Origin: JBFWWP01 sp050246115
Lineage (GTDB): Bacteria; Planctomycetota; UBA8108; UBA1146; JAJFFE01
Assembly: GCA_050246115.1 (NCBI GenBank)
Contig: JBFWWP010000005.1
Span: 124,001 to 188,000, forward strand
Direction of reading: 5' to 3'
DNA: 64,000 nucleotides
Both the position numbers and the translations under genes were made by a program. The stretch's first letter is position 1. The number at the start of each line of letters is the position of its first letter. Positions 8,210 through 17,276 of this stretch are shown here, piece after piece. Below the pieces are notes generated by a model. That model made no database searches. It worked only from the letters and a program-made list of their open reading frames with translations, and was not told the origin of the DNA.

Positions 8210-9718
8210 ATGTCCACCGAGGCCGACAACTATTACCGGGCAGCGATCGCCCGGGATGCGCGATTCGACGGGCTGTTCTTCGTCGCGGTAACCACCACCG
8301 GGATCTACTGCCGGCCCGTTTGCCCGGCGCGCAAGCCACTTCGCAAGCACTGCCGCTTTTTCGGCCACCCCGCGGCCGCGGAACGAGCTGGCTTCCGTCC
8401 GTGCTTGCGTTGTCGCCCCGAACTGGCCCCGGGCTTGGCACCGGTGGATGCGAGCAGTCAGGTGGCACGACGGGCCATCGCGCGAATCCAGAGCGGCGCG
8501 CTCGATGGCGACCGCAGCCTCGAAGACCTGGCTCGGGAGTTGGGGGTCAGTTCGCGCCACATGCGACGCGTCGTGCAGCAAGAGTTCGGCGCGGCCCCCG
8601 CGGAGCTGGCTCGGACGCAGCGCCTGCTGCTTGCCAAACAGCTACTCACCGAGACTCGATTGGCGATCACCGAAGTCGCGTTTGCCAGTGGCTTCGCGAG
8701 CCTACGACGCTTCAACGCCGCCTTCCTCGAACAGTACCGCTGGTCGCCCACGCAGTTTCGACGCCAAGCGGTTGCCCCCGTTGCCGACTCCGCTCTGCGT
8801 CTCCGCCTCCCCTATCACGCGCCCCTGGCGTGGGGCGAGTTGCTCTCGTTCTTGGGGCGTCGCGCGATCGCGGGCGTGGAGTGCATCCGGGGCGATCGAT
8901 ACACGAGGACCGTCGCCCTGGGATCACACCGCGGCTGGCTCGAGGTGACACGACCGGTGACCGACTCCAAGGACCGGGACGGGCCCGTTACCCCGCGGCC
9001 CGCTGGCGCCACCCTGCAGATCGAGCTCAGTGCATCGCTGACACCGGTCGTCGCGGCCATCCTGCCGCGTTTGCGCAGGTTGTTCGATCTGCACGCGCGG
9101 CCCACGGTCATCGACGAGCACCTCGGCGCCGATCCAAGCCTGCGCGCATCCGTGCTCGCGCGCCCAGGGCTCCGAGTCCCCGGCGCTTTCGATGGCTTCG
9201 AGCTGGCATGGCGGGCGGTCCTCGGCCAACAGGTCTCGGTGGCCGGCGCCACGACCCTCTCCGGGCGTTTCGCCGAGCGCTTCGGTGAACCCGTCGAGCA
9301 ACCAGGCACCCCCCTCACTCGCTACAGCCCAAGCCCGGCGACGGTCGCTGCGGCCCGGCCGAGCGAGATCGCGCGCATCGGCGTGCCACTCGCGCGCGCG
9401 CGCACCCTCCAGCGAGTGGCCCGCCTCGCCGCCGAGCAACCCGAACTGCTGTCGCCCGGCGCGTGCATCCAGGCGAGCGGCGCTGCGCTCCAGCGACTCG
9501 ATGGAGTCGGCCCTTGGACCGCGAGCTACGTCGCCATGCGAGCGCTCGGCGATCCGGACGCATTCGTTGCCAGTGACCTGGGAATCCAGAAGGCTCTGGG
9601 ACAACGATCGGTGGCCCAAGTGCTGGCACGGGCGGAGCCCTGGCGACCTTGGCGCGCGTACGCCGCGCTCCATCTGTGGTCCACTCTCGAGTCGAAAGGC
9701 GCTTCCCATGCGGATTGA
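8210..9718 (+). CDS. Ada metal-binding/AraC regulator fused to AlkA glycosylase
   Basis: A bifunctional DNA alkylation-repair protein of 502 residues. Residues 1-75 are the Ada N-terminal domain. Its four zinc cysteines at 34, 38, 65 and 68 have the same spacing as Ada C38/C42/C69/C72, so C34 should be the methyl-phosphotriester acceptor. An AraC-type HTH follows (about 85-185: RSLEDLARELGVSSRHMRRVVQ and ITEVAFASGFASLRRFNAAF). The C-terminal half is an AlkA-type 3-methyladenine glycosylase with HhH-GPD motif LDGVGPWTASYVAMRALG and the catalytic Asp of VASDLGIQKAL. Start ATG 8210 begins directly at the conserved domain. It overlaps the following methyltransferase gene by 11 bp, so the two repair activities are co-expressed, probably autoregulated by the methylated protein as in the adaptive response (family knowledge). 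Confidence 0.95.
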   Translation: MSTEADNYYRAAIARDARFDGLFFVAVTTTGIYCRPVCPARKPLRKHCRFFGHPAAAERAGFRPCLRCRPELAPGLAPVDASSQVARRAIARIQSGALDGDRSLEDLARELGVSSRHMRRVVQQEFGAAPAELARTQRLLLAKQLLTETRLAITEVAFASGFASLRRFNAAFLEQYRWSPTQFRRQAVAPVADSALRLRLPYHAPLAWGELLSFLGRRAIAGVECIRGDRYTRTVALGSHRGWLEVTRPVTDSKDRDGPVTPRPAGATLQIELSASLTPVVAAILPRLRRLFDLHARPTVIDEHLGADPSLRASVLARPGLRVPGAFDGFELAWRAVLGQQVSVAGATTLSGRFAERFGEPVEQPGTPLTRYSPSPATVAAARPSEIARIGVPLARARTLQRVARLAAEQPELLSPGACIQASGAALQRLDGVGPWTASYVAMRALGDPDAFVASDLGIQKALGQRSVAQVLARAEPWRPWRAYAALHLWSTLESKGASHAD

Positions 9719-10241
9719 CACGACCTACTTCGCGACCCTCGGGAGCCCGATCGGCGCGCTGCTCCTCACCGCCTCGGAACGTGGCCTCACGGGCTTGTAT
9801 CCCACGGGGCATCGCCGGCCGCCGCAGATCGCGCCACACTGGATCGAGGCGCCATCACGCTTCGCGACGGCTCGCCAGCAGCTCGCGGAGTACTTCGACG
9901 GACACAGGTTCGCGTTCGACCTCGCGCTGGACGCGCGCGGCACGTCCTTTCAGCAGGCGGTCTGGACGCTGCTCCGCGAGATCCCCTACGGCGAGACGCG
10001 CTCGTACGGCGATCTCGCCCGCCGACTCGAGCGACCGTCCGCGAGCCGTGCGGTCGGCGCCGCGAACGGCCGCAACCCGCTTTCGATCGTGGTGCCGTGC
10101 CACCGGGTGATCGGCACCGCTGGGCACCTCACGGGCTACGCCGCCGGGATCGAGTTGAAGCGCCAGCTCCTGGATCTCGAACGCGGTGCCGCGCCCGTCG
10201 ACCGAGCGTCGAACCGAACGGCGAGCCTCGGCAGCGGTTGA
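9708..10241 (+). CDS. ogt: Methylated-DNA--protein-cysteine methyltransferase
   Basis: A 177-residue O6-alkylguanine-DNA alkyltransferase that transfers the methyl group from O6-methylguanine to its own cysteine. The active-site motif NPLSIVVPCHRVIG is present with acceptor Cys131. The preceding helix-turn-helix region (GTSFQQAVWTLLREIPYGETRSYGDLA) and the following LTGYAAGIELKRQLLDLE are as in the family. The ATG lies inside the end of the Ada-AlkA gene, so translation is coupled. Together the pair covers the Ada N, AraC, AlkA and AdaB functions. Whether to call it ogt or adaB is a naming choice. Confidence 0.94.
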   Translation: MRIDTTYFATLGSPIGALLLTASERGLTGLYPTGHRRPPQIAPHWIEAPSRFATARQQLAEYFDGHRFAFDLALDARGTSFQQAVWTLLREIPYGETRSYGDLARRLERPSASRAVGAANGRNPLSIVVPCHRVIGTAGHLTGYAAGIELKRQLLDLERGAAPVDRASNRTASLGSG

Positions 10242-10388
10242 TCGCGTAGGCCGACTCCTTCGCTTCGAATGGCCGTGATCCCGTCGCTAGCGCTGGGAGC
10301 CCGGGGCTCGGTGATTGGTGCTTGGAGCGCGATCATCGCGGAGGTACGATCCCGGCCCCTCCTGTGTCGGTTCGGAAGGAGTCATTCC

Positions 10389-11945
10389 ATGGTTGCACCG
10401 TTCCCGCGCGTCCTTGCGCTACACCTTGTCGGCCTGCTCGTCGGTGGGGGCGTTCTGGCCGCCCTGCCCCCTTTGGGCGCGGCCACTCTGCGCGTGCCCA
10501 CTTCCTACCCCACGATCCAGGACGCCATCGTTGCCGCCACGGCGGGTGACGTCGTCCTCGTGGAGCCCGGGGTCTACACCGGCGCCATCGACTTTCTCGG
10601 CAAAGCGATTCGCGTCACGAGTACCGACGGTCCTACGGCCACCGTCATTCAGCACGAGCAGGGGCCGATCGTCGTCTTCCAGTCCGGCGAAGGACCGGAC
10701 TCGGTCCTCGAGGGGTTCACTGTGCGGCCCCCGCAACCGCCCGGCATCATGGCGGGCGGCATCGGGATGGGCATCCTTTGCTCGCAGTCGTCGCCGACGA
10801 TTCGCCACAACATCGTGACCGGCAACTACGGACTCGGCGATGGTGGTGGCATCGCTCTCGTCGCGTCTTTCGCGCGCGTCGAAGACAACGAGATCTTCTC
10901 GAACACCTCGGTCTGCATGACACAGATCGGGCCATGCGGGGCTGGGGGTGGACTCCACATCGTCGGCGGGGCGCCGCTCATCGTCGGCAACCGCATCGGC
11001 AGCAACAACGCGCCGGCTCTCGGCGGCGGTGTCTACATCGGGGGCGGGGCTCAGGCGCTCCTGCGTGACAATCGAATCACCGCCAACTCCGCGGGAGTCG
11101 GTGCCGGCATCGCGGTGGACGTTCAGGGTTCGGTCATCCTCGAGAACAACTGGGTCGCTCAGAACACTGCCGGCGGATTCACGTTGATCACGGGGATCTT
11201 CGACGGACGCGGGGGTGGGCTCTACGCGTTCTCGGGGAGCGACGTGACGGTGCGAGGCTGCACGTTCACGGAGAACAACACGGTGATGCCATCCGGGCCG
11301 GGCCTCGGCGAAGGCGGGGGCTTGTGGGTCGAGGACGGAGCGAGCCTGGCCCTCGAGAACTCGATCGTGTGGGGCAACTTCGCCGTCTCGGGGATCGATC
11401 TCGGGCACGGCCCCGCGGCCTTGCTGATGGTTCGCTACAGCGACGTTGGCGGTGCGCCCGTGCCGGGACCGGGCAACTTCGACGCGGATCCGCTGTTCGT
11501 GGCCGGCACCTTCCTCAGCCAGGTCGCCAGCGGCAAAAGCGCACAAAGCCCAGCCGTCGACGCTGGCGATCCCGCGTCACCCGCGAACCTGGGCACCACC
11601 CGCACCGATGGCGCGGCGGACCAAGGCGTTCTCGACCTGGGCTATCACGCTCGCAGCGGCGTCGGGCGCTTCATTCGCGGGGACTGCAACGCCGACTCCG
11701 CCACGAACATAGCGGACGCCGTGACCCTCTTGGGGTACCTGTTCCCCGGGGCCATTCCAACGACCGTGACCTGCCTCGACGCCTGCGACGCCAGTGACGA
11801 CGGTCAACTCAACATCGGCGACGCGGTGACGCTGTTGGGCGCGATCTTCGGCAGCCCTGCACCACCCCTCGCGCCACCAACGTCCTGCGGCCTCGACACG
11901 TCGATCCCGAATCTCGGCTGCGCGCAGTTTGGGGTGTGCCCGTAG
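10389..11945 (+). CDS. Secreted right-handed beta-helix protein with dockerin-like tail
   Basis: 518 residues from ATG 10389, behind a strong GGAAGGAG. A signal peptide (hydrophobic LALHLVGLLVGGGVLAALP) is followed by the pectate-lyase-like entry VPTSYPTIQDAIVAATAGDVVLVEPGVYTG and a long parallel beta-helix (Asn-rich turns such as SSPTIRHNIVTGN, LRDNRITANS, VILENNWVAQNT), ending near residue 430. The C-terminal ~85 residues carry two EF-hand-like Asp loops (GDCNADSATNIADAVTLLGY and CDASDDGQLNIGDAVTLLG) and closing cysteines, the dockerin-like tail shared with two other proteins in the window. It probably acts on or binds surface polysaccharide; no catalytic residues could be assigned. A long hairpin follows the stop. 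Confidence 0.88.
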   Translation: MVAPFPRVLALHLVGLLVGGGVLAALPPLGAATLRVPTSYPTIQDAIVAATAGDVVLVEPGVYTGAIDFLGKAIRVTSTDGPTATVIQHEQGPIVVFQSGEGPDSVLEGFTVRPPQPPGIMAGGIGMGILCSQSSPTIRHNIVTGNYGLGDGGGIALVASFARVEDNEIFSNTSVCMTQIGPCGAGGGLHIVGGAPLIVGNRIGSNNAPALGGGVYIGGGAQALLRDNRITANSAGVGAGIAVDVQGSVILENNWVAQNTAGGFTLITGIFDGRGGGLYAFSGSDVTVRGCTFTENNTVMPSGPGLGEGGGLWVEDGASLALENSIVWGNFAVSGIDLGHGPAALLMVRYSDVGGAPVPGPGNFDADPLFVAGTFLSQVASGKSAQSPAVDAGDPASPANLGTTRTDGAADQGVLDLGYHARSGVGRFIRGDCNADSATNIADAVTLLGYLFPGAIPTTVTCLDACDASDDGQLNIGDAVTLLGAIFGSPAPPLAPPTSCGLDTSIPNLGCAQFGVCP

Positions 11946-11991
11946 CCACCATCGGTTCGTCGAGCGCGCGACGGTGAGATCGAGCGGCCCG

Positions 11992-12033
11992 ACGTGGGTG
12001 GGCTCGGTGCGAAAGCGCCGAGCCCACCCACGT
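11992..12033. terminator. Long hairpin between convergent genes
   Basis: ACGTGGGTGGGCTCGG pairs perfectly with CCGAGCCCACCCACGT, and the loop contains GAAA. It lies between the stop codons of the plus-strand beta-helix gene and the minus-strand Hsp20 gene, so it can serve both directions. There is no U-tract on either strand. Confidence 0.6.
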
Positions 12034-12078
12034 GCACGATCGAGGTGCAGCACGAGCGCCGCGTGAGTCGGCCAACGG

Positions 12079-12537
12079 TCAGCGCACCGCGATCTGTTTC
12101 GCCGTCCCGGCCTTGGCCTTCGACTTCGCGATCACGACGTTCAGCATACCGTCCTTGAAGTTCGCCTCGACTTGGGATTCGTCCGCGTCGTCCGGCATGG
12201 TGAAGCGGCGCACGAAGTTGCCGTACGACAGCTCGCGTCGATGGAACTTCTTCCCCTTCTCTTCCTTTTCCTCCCGGCGCTCGCCTTGGATCGTCAACAC
12301 CCCGTCCTCGAGCGTCACGCGTACGTCGTCCTTCTTGACACTCGGGAGTTCGGCGTGAATTCGGTACTCCTTGTCGCTTTCCGAGATGTCACACGACGGC
12401 GTCCAGTCCGTGGGCGCGAGGGTCTCGCGCTCCCCGTTCTCCAGTCGTGTGAGCCCGAACAACCGCTCCATCCGATTCGAGAAGTCCTCCATGTCACGAA
12501 ACGGATTCCAGGAACCGGATCGACGCACGAGCTTCAT
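12079..12537 (-). CDS. Hsp20-family small heat-shock protein
   Basis: A 152-residue ATP-independent chaperone that holds unfolding proteins. The N-terminal arm (SWNPFRDMEDFSNRMERLFG) is followed by the alpha-crystallin domain from about residue 45: WTPSCDISESDKEYRIHAEL, SVKKDDVRVTLEDGVLTIQG, then the ending NFVRRFTMPDDADESQVEANF and FKDGMLNVVIAK. The C-terminal IXI-type anchor appears as KQIAVR, which is weak. The start is supported by AGGAGGGAG about 7-9 nt upstream. Length and domain order are normal for the family. Confidence 0.95.
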   Translation of the reverse strand: MKLVRRSGSWNPFRDMEDFSNRMERLFGLTRLENGERETLAPTDWTPSCDISESDKEYRIHAELPSVKKDDVRVTLEDGVLTIQGERREEKEEKGKKFHRRELSYGNFVRRFTMPDDADESQVEANFKDGMLNVVIAKSKAKAGTAKQIAVR

Positions 12538-12850
12538 GGGACACTCCCTCCTTTGGGTCGAACACTCTCACCAAGAACGGCGAGCGCATCGGTCCGCGTC
12601 GATGGCGATCGACGGCACCCGCCCGCCGCATTGACGCCCGATTCCACGCCAATCGAGTGCCAATCCCCAAGAGTTCGAGATCGCCACCTCACCGCCCGCC
12701 CCAGCGGGGTGGGTTCCGAGTTCCGAGAAACCCCAGAGTCGAGCTTCGCAAGCGCGCTACGCCGGAGGCTCTCGAACGCCTCCCCAGGCAGGATCCGAAC
12801 CCGAAACGGGTGCGGCACGAACTTGTTCCGCTCGCTGCCTGCGCCAACGG

Positions 12851-13048
12851 GACGACGGCATCCCCATCGTCGCGGTCACGGCACACGCCATGGCGGAAGA
12901 CCGGGATCGCTGCCTGCAGGCTGGCTGCAACGACTACACGACCAAGCCGATCGACAAGGCCAAGTTGATCGGGAAGTGCGCGCACTGGATCGAGCGAATG
13001 CGGGAGGCGCAACCCAGCACGCCGCACCTGGAGTCGACACACTCGTGA
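12851..13048 (+). pseudogene. Truncated response-regulator receiver domain remnant
   Basis: In this frame the DNA encodes DDGIPIVAVTAHAMAEDRDR followed by CLQAGCNDYTTKPIDKAKLI and a helical tail ending at TGA 13046-13048. This is the C-terminal half of a CheY-like receiver domain: the beta4 VAVTA with its conserved Thr/Ala, the AGCNDY loop, and the invariant Lys in TKPI. The front half with the phosphorylated Asp is missing, and no start codon or ribosome site is evident. I read it as a decayed fragment of a histidine-kinase-attached or stand-alone receiver. The rest of the gap from 12538 to 13121 shows no other gene. Confidence 0.7.
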
Positions 13049-13121
13049 ACCCACACGATCGTCGGATCTGAGAAGGCTTGACGGCGGGCGACGCTGTCCT
13101 GATTCCCGCCGAACGAACTTG

Positions 13122-14288
13122 CTACGCGTCCCCGCCGGCACCGAGCGCCAACCAAGCCTTCAGCCCGTGGGCCATGGCGTTGTCGTCGACGCGAAACCGC
13201 GGGTGGTGGCAAAAGTGCACGATGCCTTGCGACGGATCCAGGTTCCCCAGGAACAGGAACGCTCCGGGAACGTGCTGCAGATAGTAGGCAAAATCCTCAC
13301 CGCCGAGGGACGGTCCGAGCGAGGCGTCCACCGGGAGTACCCCGTGGAGACTCCGGGTGGCGCGCGCGCAGGCATCGAGATCGTTCACCACGACCGGGTA
13401 ACCCAGGGTGATCTCCACGTGCGCCGTCACCTCGAGTGCCTGCGCGAGCCCCGCTACGATCTGGCGCAGTTGCGCGCGACATTCGTCGCCGACCGTCGAA
13501 CGGAAGCTGCGGATGGTGCCTCGCAACTCCGCCGTCGCCGGGATCACGTTGTCCGCAGTCCCGGCGTGGAACTGAGTGACACTGACGACAGCGCTGTCCA
13601 GAGGATCTACGCGCCGCGCCACGATCGTCTGCAGAGCGCTCACGATCTGCGCGCCGCAAACGATCGGATCACGGTTACGGTGCGGCGCCGCCGCGTGTCC
13701 GCCAACTCCCTCGAGAGTAACCCGGAACGTATCGGGCTGCGCCATGGTCGGACCCGGGTGAATGCCGATGCTCCCGGTGGCAAGCAACGGCCACACGTGC
13801 ATGCCGTAGATCCGATCGACCCCATCGAGGCAACCGTCGGCGATCATGGCGGGCGCCCCTCCGGGCAAACACTCTTCGTTGGGTTGGAAGATGAACCGTA
13901 GTGAGCGCCGAAGTCCGGAACGAAGCTGGCTCAGAACTTGGGCGGCCCCGACCAGCATCGCCGTATGCGCGTCGTGTCCGCAAAGGTGGGCCGCACCCGG
14001 GTTGCGACTGCGATGGGGTAGGTCGTTCTCTTCCTCCATCGGAAGCGCGTCCATGTCGGCACGGAACGCGACGCGCTCGCGGGCACCCGGGACCTCGAGG
14101 TCGGCCACGACTCCCGTCTGCCCGACGCGCTCACGCACCGATAGCCCAGCCGAACGCAGGGCCGCACTCACGCGCGCTGCGGTACGAACGGTGTCGAAAC
14201 CGATCTCCGGATCCGCGTGGATCTCGCGCTGCAGCGCGATGACCTGCGGGAGCGTGGACCGGACCAGCTTGTCGTAGTCGTGTGTCAT
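13122..14288 (-). CDS. M20-family amidohydrolase (hippurate/N-acyl amino acid hydrolase type)
   Basis: A 388-residue zinc-dependent amidohydrolase of the M20D group, which cleaves N-acyl amino acids or N-acetyl groups. Visible signatures are RADMDALPM (residues 76-84), LCGHDAHTAML with Cys103 and His105, and FQPNEE with Glu138/139. The central dimerisation domain and the C-terminal SLGGEDFAYYLQHVPGAFLFLG with its metal-binding His downstream complete the fold. The ATG at 14288 has AGGAG at good spacing, so the longer upstream frame is not used. The exact substrate is unknown. It stands alone, diverging from the sugar dehydrogenase gene. Confidence 0.93.
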   Translation of the reverse strand: MTHDYDKLVRSTLPQVIALQREIHADPEIGFDTVRTAARVSAALRSAGLSVRERVGQTGVVADLEVPGARERVAFRADMDALPMEEENDLPHRSRNPGAAHLCGHDAHTAMLVGAAQVLSQLRSGLRRSLRFIFQPNEECLPGGAPAMIADGCLDGVDRIYGMHVWPLLATGSIGIHPGPTMAQPDTFRVTLEGVGGHAAAPHRNRDPIVCGAQIVSALQTIVARRVDPLDSAVVSVTQFHAGTADNVIPATAELRGTIRSFRSTVGDECRAQLRQIVAGLAQALEVTAHVEITLGYPVVVNDLDACARATRSLHGVLPVDASLGPSLGGEDFAYYLQHVPGAFLFLGNLDPSQGIVHFCHHPRFRVDDNAMAHGLKAWLALGAGGDA

Positions 14289-14864
14289 CGTCGTCTCCTG
14301 GGAAACCGCCGTGAGGTCTGATCGCCGCCCTCGCGCACGACTCGGCCCGACGCCCATGAATCATCCGAGCTCGAGCCCAGACCTGTGCCGACACGGCGCG
14401 AAAGTCGTGAACGGAGTACCCGATCGCGGGGTCGCAGCCTATCCCGGACCGATTGCCAAAGCCACGGATACCCACGACTCGGGGGCCATGCTTGGATCGA
14501 GGGGCGGACCCAAACAACCGCCGTCCGTTCGCGTCGCAGTGAGGGACCCCGGCGTCCGACGAATGGGGCCGGTCCTGCTGGCCAGGCAATCGCACCCTGG
14601 ACTGCCCTTCGGGTGTCTCGGGACCGTATGAGAACTGGGTCTCCCCCGGGTACGTATGGGTTCCTCCGCCGGCCATTCATGGTAAGATCCCGCCGCGAGG
14701 AGACGCGCCCGAGACTGGAATTCAGACAGACGAGATTCAGGGTACCGCGATAGCGAGCGGCCCACGGGGCAGTGCTTCGTCAGCGAGCGAAGCCCGGGCC
14801 CGTGCCGCCCGTCGTTCTGCGGTCTTTCCCTTCGGTCACTTCAGCACGAATCGAGAAGCAAGGC
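14289..14864. other. Intergenic region between divergent genes
   Basis: 576 bp with no supportable gene. It separates the minus-strand amidohydrolase from the plus-strand dehydrogenase and should hold both promoters. A -10-like TAAGAT lies near 14691, but I found no convincing -35 partner. Confidence 0.4.
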
Positions 14865-17201
14865 ATGACGACACGTTCGACGAGAACGCTCGTAGCGGCG
14901 ACAGCAGTATGGGCTTCGATGTGGATCTCGCACACCTCCCCGGCCGATGCCGGAGGGACGCCGCTCACCGCGGTGCGCGTCGCTCAAGGTGTAACCGGGG
15001 CGGTCCTCGTGACGGCGCCCCCCGACGACTTCGGGCGCCTGTTCATCGTTCAGCAAGGCGGGACCATCCGAATCCTGAACCTGGTCACCGGCCAACTGCT
15101 CCCCACTCCGTTTCTGAACATCGCCAGTCAGATCGTGAGCGGCGGCGAGCAAGGTCTGCTCGGACTTGCGTTTCACCCGGACTTCGCCACCAACGGCTTC
15201 TTCTTCGTGTCGTTCACCAACTCCTCGGGCAGTTCGGTGATCCGGCGCTATACGGTGTCGACGACGAATCCGAATGTCGCCGATACCTCGACCGCCTTTC
15301 CGATCATTCTCCAGAGTCAGCCTGCGAGCAACCACAACGGCGGCATGATCGCGTTCGGCCCCGACGGTTACTTGTACTTCGGTCTCGGCGACGGCGGCGG
15401 CGGCAACGACAGCTTCAACACCTCGCAGAACACGGGCACGCGCCTCGCGAAGATGCTGCGTCTCGACGTGGACGGTCCCGACGCGTTTCCGGCGAGCGCC
15501 AACGACAACTTCGCGATCCCCGCCACCAACCCGTTCGTGGGCCCCGGCAATCCACTCGACGAGATCTGGGCCATCGGACTACGGAACCCATGGCGCTGGA
15601 GCTTCGACCGGCTCACCGGAGACCTGTGGATCGCGGACGTCGGCCAAGGCGCCTGGGAAGAGATCGACTTCCAACCGGCAGCGAGTCTCGGGGGCGAAAA
15701 CTACGGCTGGCGCTGCATGGAAGGGAATGTCTGCACCGGCCTCGGCGCCTGCACCTGCTTCTCCGCGGCCCTCACCGGGCCGATCCACGTGTACTCCCAC
15801 TCCCTCGGATGCTCGGTCTCGGGCGGCAACGTCTATCGCGGCATGGCCATTCCGGATCTCGACGGCACGTACTTCTTCGCCGACTTCTGCACCGCCCGGA
15901 TCTGGTCCTTGCGCTACGACGGAACCAGCGTCAGCGCCTTCGAGGAGCGCACCTCGGAGCTGGACCCGCCGGGGACCATCACCATCGGGAGCATCGCGGG
16001 CTTCGGTGAAGACGCCATGGGCGAAGTGTACATCTGCGACCTCGGCGGCGAGGTGTTCAAAATCGTCCCCGCCAACATCGCGAGCCTCGACTGTAACGAC
16101 AACTTCATCGTCGACAGCATCGAGTTCGCCCTCGGCCTGGCGCTGGACTGCGACGCGAACGGCATGCTCGATGTCTGCGAGATCGACGCCGGCACCGCGA
16201 TCGATTGCGACGACAACGGCCTGATCGACTCCTGCGAGTTCGCCGCTGGCACCGCATCGGACTGCAACGCCAACGGTTTGATCGACTCCTGCGAGATCGA
16301 CGCCGGCACCGCAATCGACTGCGACGCCAATGGCCTGATCGACGCTTGCGAGTTCGCCGCCGGCACCGCACCGGACTGCAACGCCAACGGCCTGATCGAC
16401 GCCTGCGAGATCGCGGCGGGAACTGCGATCGACTGCGACGCCAACGGCCTGATCGACACCTGCGAGTTCGCCGCCGGCACCGCTAGCGATTGCAATGCGA
16501 ACGGCGTGATCGACGCCTGCGACATCGCCGCCGGGACCGAGACCGACTGCAACGCCAACGGGCTCGTCGACGACTGCGAGCTGCTTGCGGGCACGGCGGT
16601 CGACTGCAACGCCAACGGCGTCATCGACTCTTGCGACGTGGCGAATGGGGTGCTCGACTGCAACCTCAACGAGGTCCCCGACGAGTGTGAACTCGCCGCC
16701 GGCACGGACTTCGATTGCAACGGCAACGGTCTCCTCGACTCGTGCGACCTCGCGTTCTTCTTCGAGTTCGACTGCAACCTGAACCTGATTCCCGATAGCT
16801 GCGAACTGACGGCGGGAACGGTACCCGACTGCAACGCCAACAATGTCCCGGACTCGTGCGACATCGCCGCCGGCACGTCCATGGACGTGGAGCTGAACGG
16901 GATTCCCGATGAATGTGAGGCCGCGCAGTTCGTGCGCGGCGACTGCAACGGTGACGCCAGCGTCAACGTGGCCGACGCGATTTTCTTGCTGAGCTTCCTC
17001 TTCGGATCGACCGGCGGGGTTCTCGCCTGCGCCGACGCGTGCGACATCAACGACGACGGGGGCCTCGATGTCGCCGACCCCATTTCCGAACTGAGTGGGC
17101 TGTTCGGCGGCGGACCACTGCCGCCGGCGCCGCACCCCGGCTGCGGGCCCGACCCGACGAACGAGAACTTGGAGTGTGACGTCTTCAGCGGCTGTCCGTG
17201 A
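14865..17201 (+). CDS. Secreted PQQ-type sugar dehydrogenase with tandem Asp/Cys repeats and dockerin-like tail
   Basis: 778 residues. ATG 14865 begins a signal peptide (TRTLVAATAVWASMWISHTSPADA). Residues about 35-405 are a glucose/sorbosone-dehydrogenase beta-propeller: GLLGLAFHPDFATNGFFFVSF, SNHNGGMIAFGPDGYLYFGLGDGG, EIWAIGLRNPWRWSFD, LWIADVGQGAWEEID and ENYGWRCMEG. The family oxidises aldoses using PQQ or uses a related fold for binding. From about 16084 to 16920 there are fifteen 19-residue repeats of the form xxDCNANGLIDSCEIAAGT, resembling Ca2+-binding thrombospondin-type-3 or EF-loop repeats. The last ~90 residues are the dockerin-like tail (RGDCNGDASVNVADAIFLLS, CDINDDGGLDVADPISELSG). 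Probably surface-bound; the catalytic activity is inferred from the fold. Confidence 0.9.
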   Translation: MTTRSTRTLVAATAVWASMWISHTSPADAGGTPLTAVRVAQGVTGAVLVTAPPDDFGRLFIVQQGGTIRILNLVTGQLLPTPFLNIASQIVSGGEQGLLGLAFHPDFATNGFFFVSFTNSSGSSVIRRYTVSTTNPNVADTSTAFPIILQSQPASNHNGGMIAFGPDGYLYFGLGDGGGGNDSFNTSQNTGTRLAKMLRLDVDGPDAFPASANDNFAIPATNPFVGPGNPLDEIWAIGLRNPWRWSFDRLTGDLWIADVGQGAWEEIDFQPAASLGGENYGWRCMEGNVCTGLGACTCFSAALTGPIHVYSHSLGCSVSGGNVYRGMAIPDLDGTYFFADFCTARIWSLRYDGTSVSAFEERTSELDPPGTITIGSIAGFGEDAMGEVYICDLGGEVFKIVPANIASLDCNDNFIVDSIEFALGLALDCDANGMLDVCEIDAGTAIDCDDNGLIDSCEFAAGTASDCNANGLIDSCEIDAGTAIDCDANGLIDACEFAAGTAPDCNANGLIDACEIAAGTAIDCDANGLIDTCEFAAGTASDCNANGVIDACDIAAGTETDCNANGLVDDCELLAGTAVDCNANGVIDSCDVANGVLDCNLNEVPDECELAAGTDFDCNGNGLLDSCDLAFFFEFDCNLNLIPDSCELTAGTVPDCNANNVPDSCDIAAGTSMDVELNGIPDECEAAQFVRGDCNGDASVNVADAIFLLSFLFGSTGGVLACADACDINDDGGLDVADPISELSGLFGGGPLPPAPHPGCGPDPTNENLECDVFSGCP

Positions 17202-17226
17202 TCCGAGCGAAGCCCTGATCCTGTCG

Positions 17227-17271
17227 GCAGCCCGGCTGCGCGAACCTCACTGGTTCGTGCAGTCGGGCTGC
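17227..17271. terminator. Long hairpin between convergent genes
   Basis: GCAGCCCGGCTGCGCGAACC pairs, with three mismatches, with GGTTCGTGCAGTCGGGCTGC around a TCACT loop. It sits between the convergent dehydrogenase (stop 17201) and the carboxypeptidase-regulatory-like giant (stop 17277). No U-tract follows on either strand. Confidence 0.6.
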
Positions 17272-17276
17272 GCGCT

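Noticed and set aside
12785..12830. tRNA-like fragment (AGGATCCGAACCCG resembling a reversed T-arm)
   Set aside because: No acceptor stem or anticodon arm could be paired around it on either strand.
14685..14697. -10-like TAAGAT upstream of the dehydrogenase gene
   Set aside because: No convincing -35 partner and it lies about 170 bp from the start codon.
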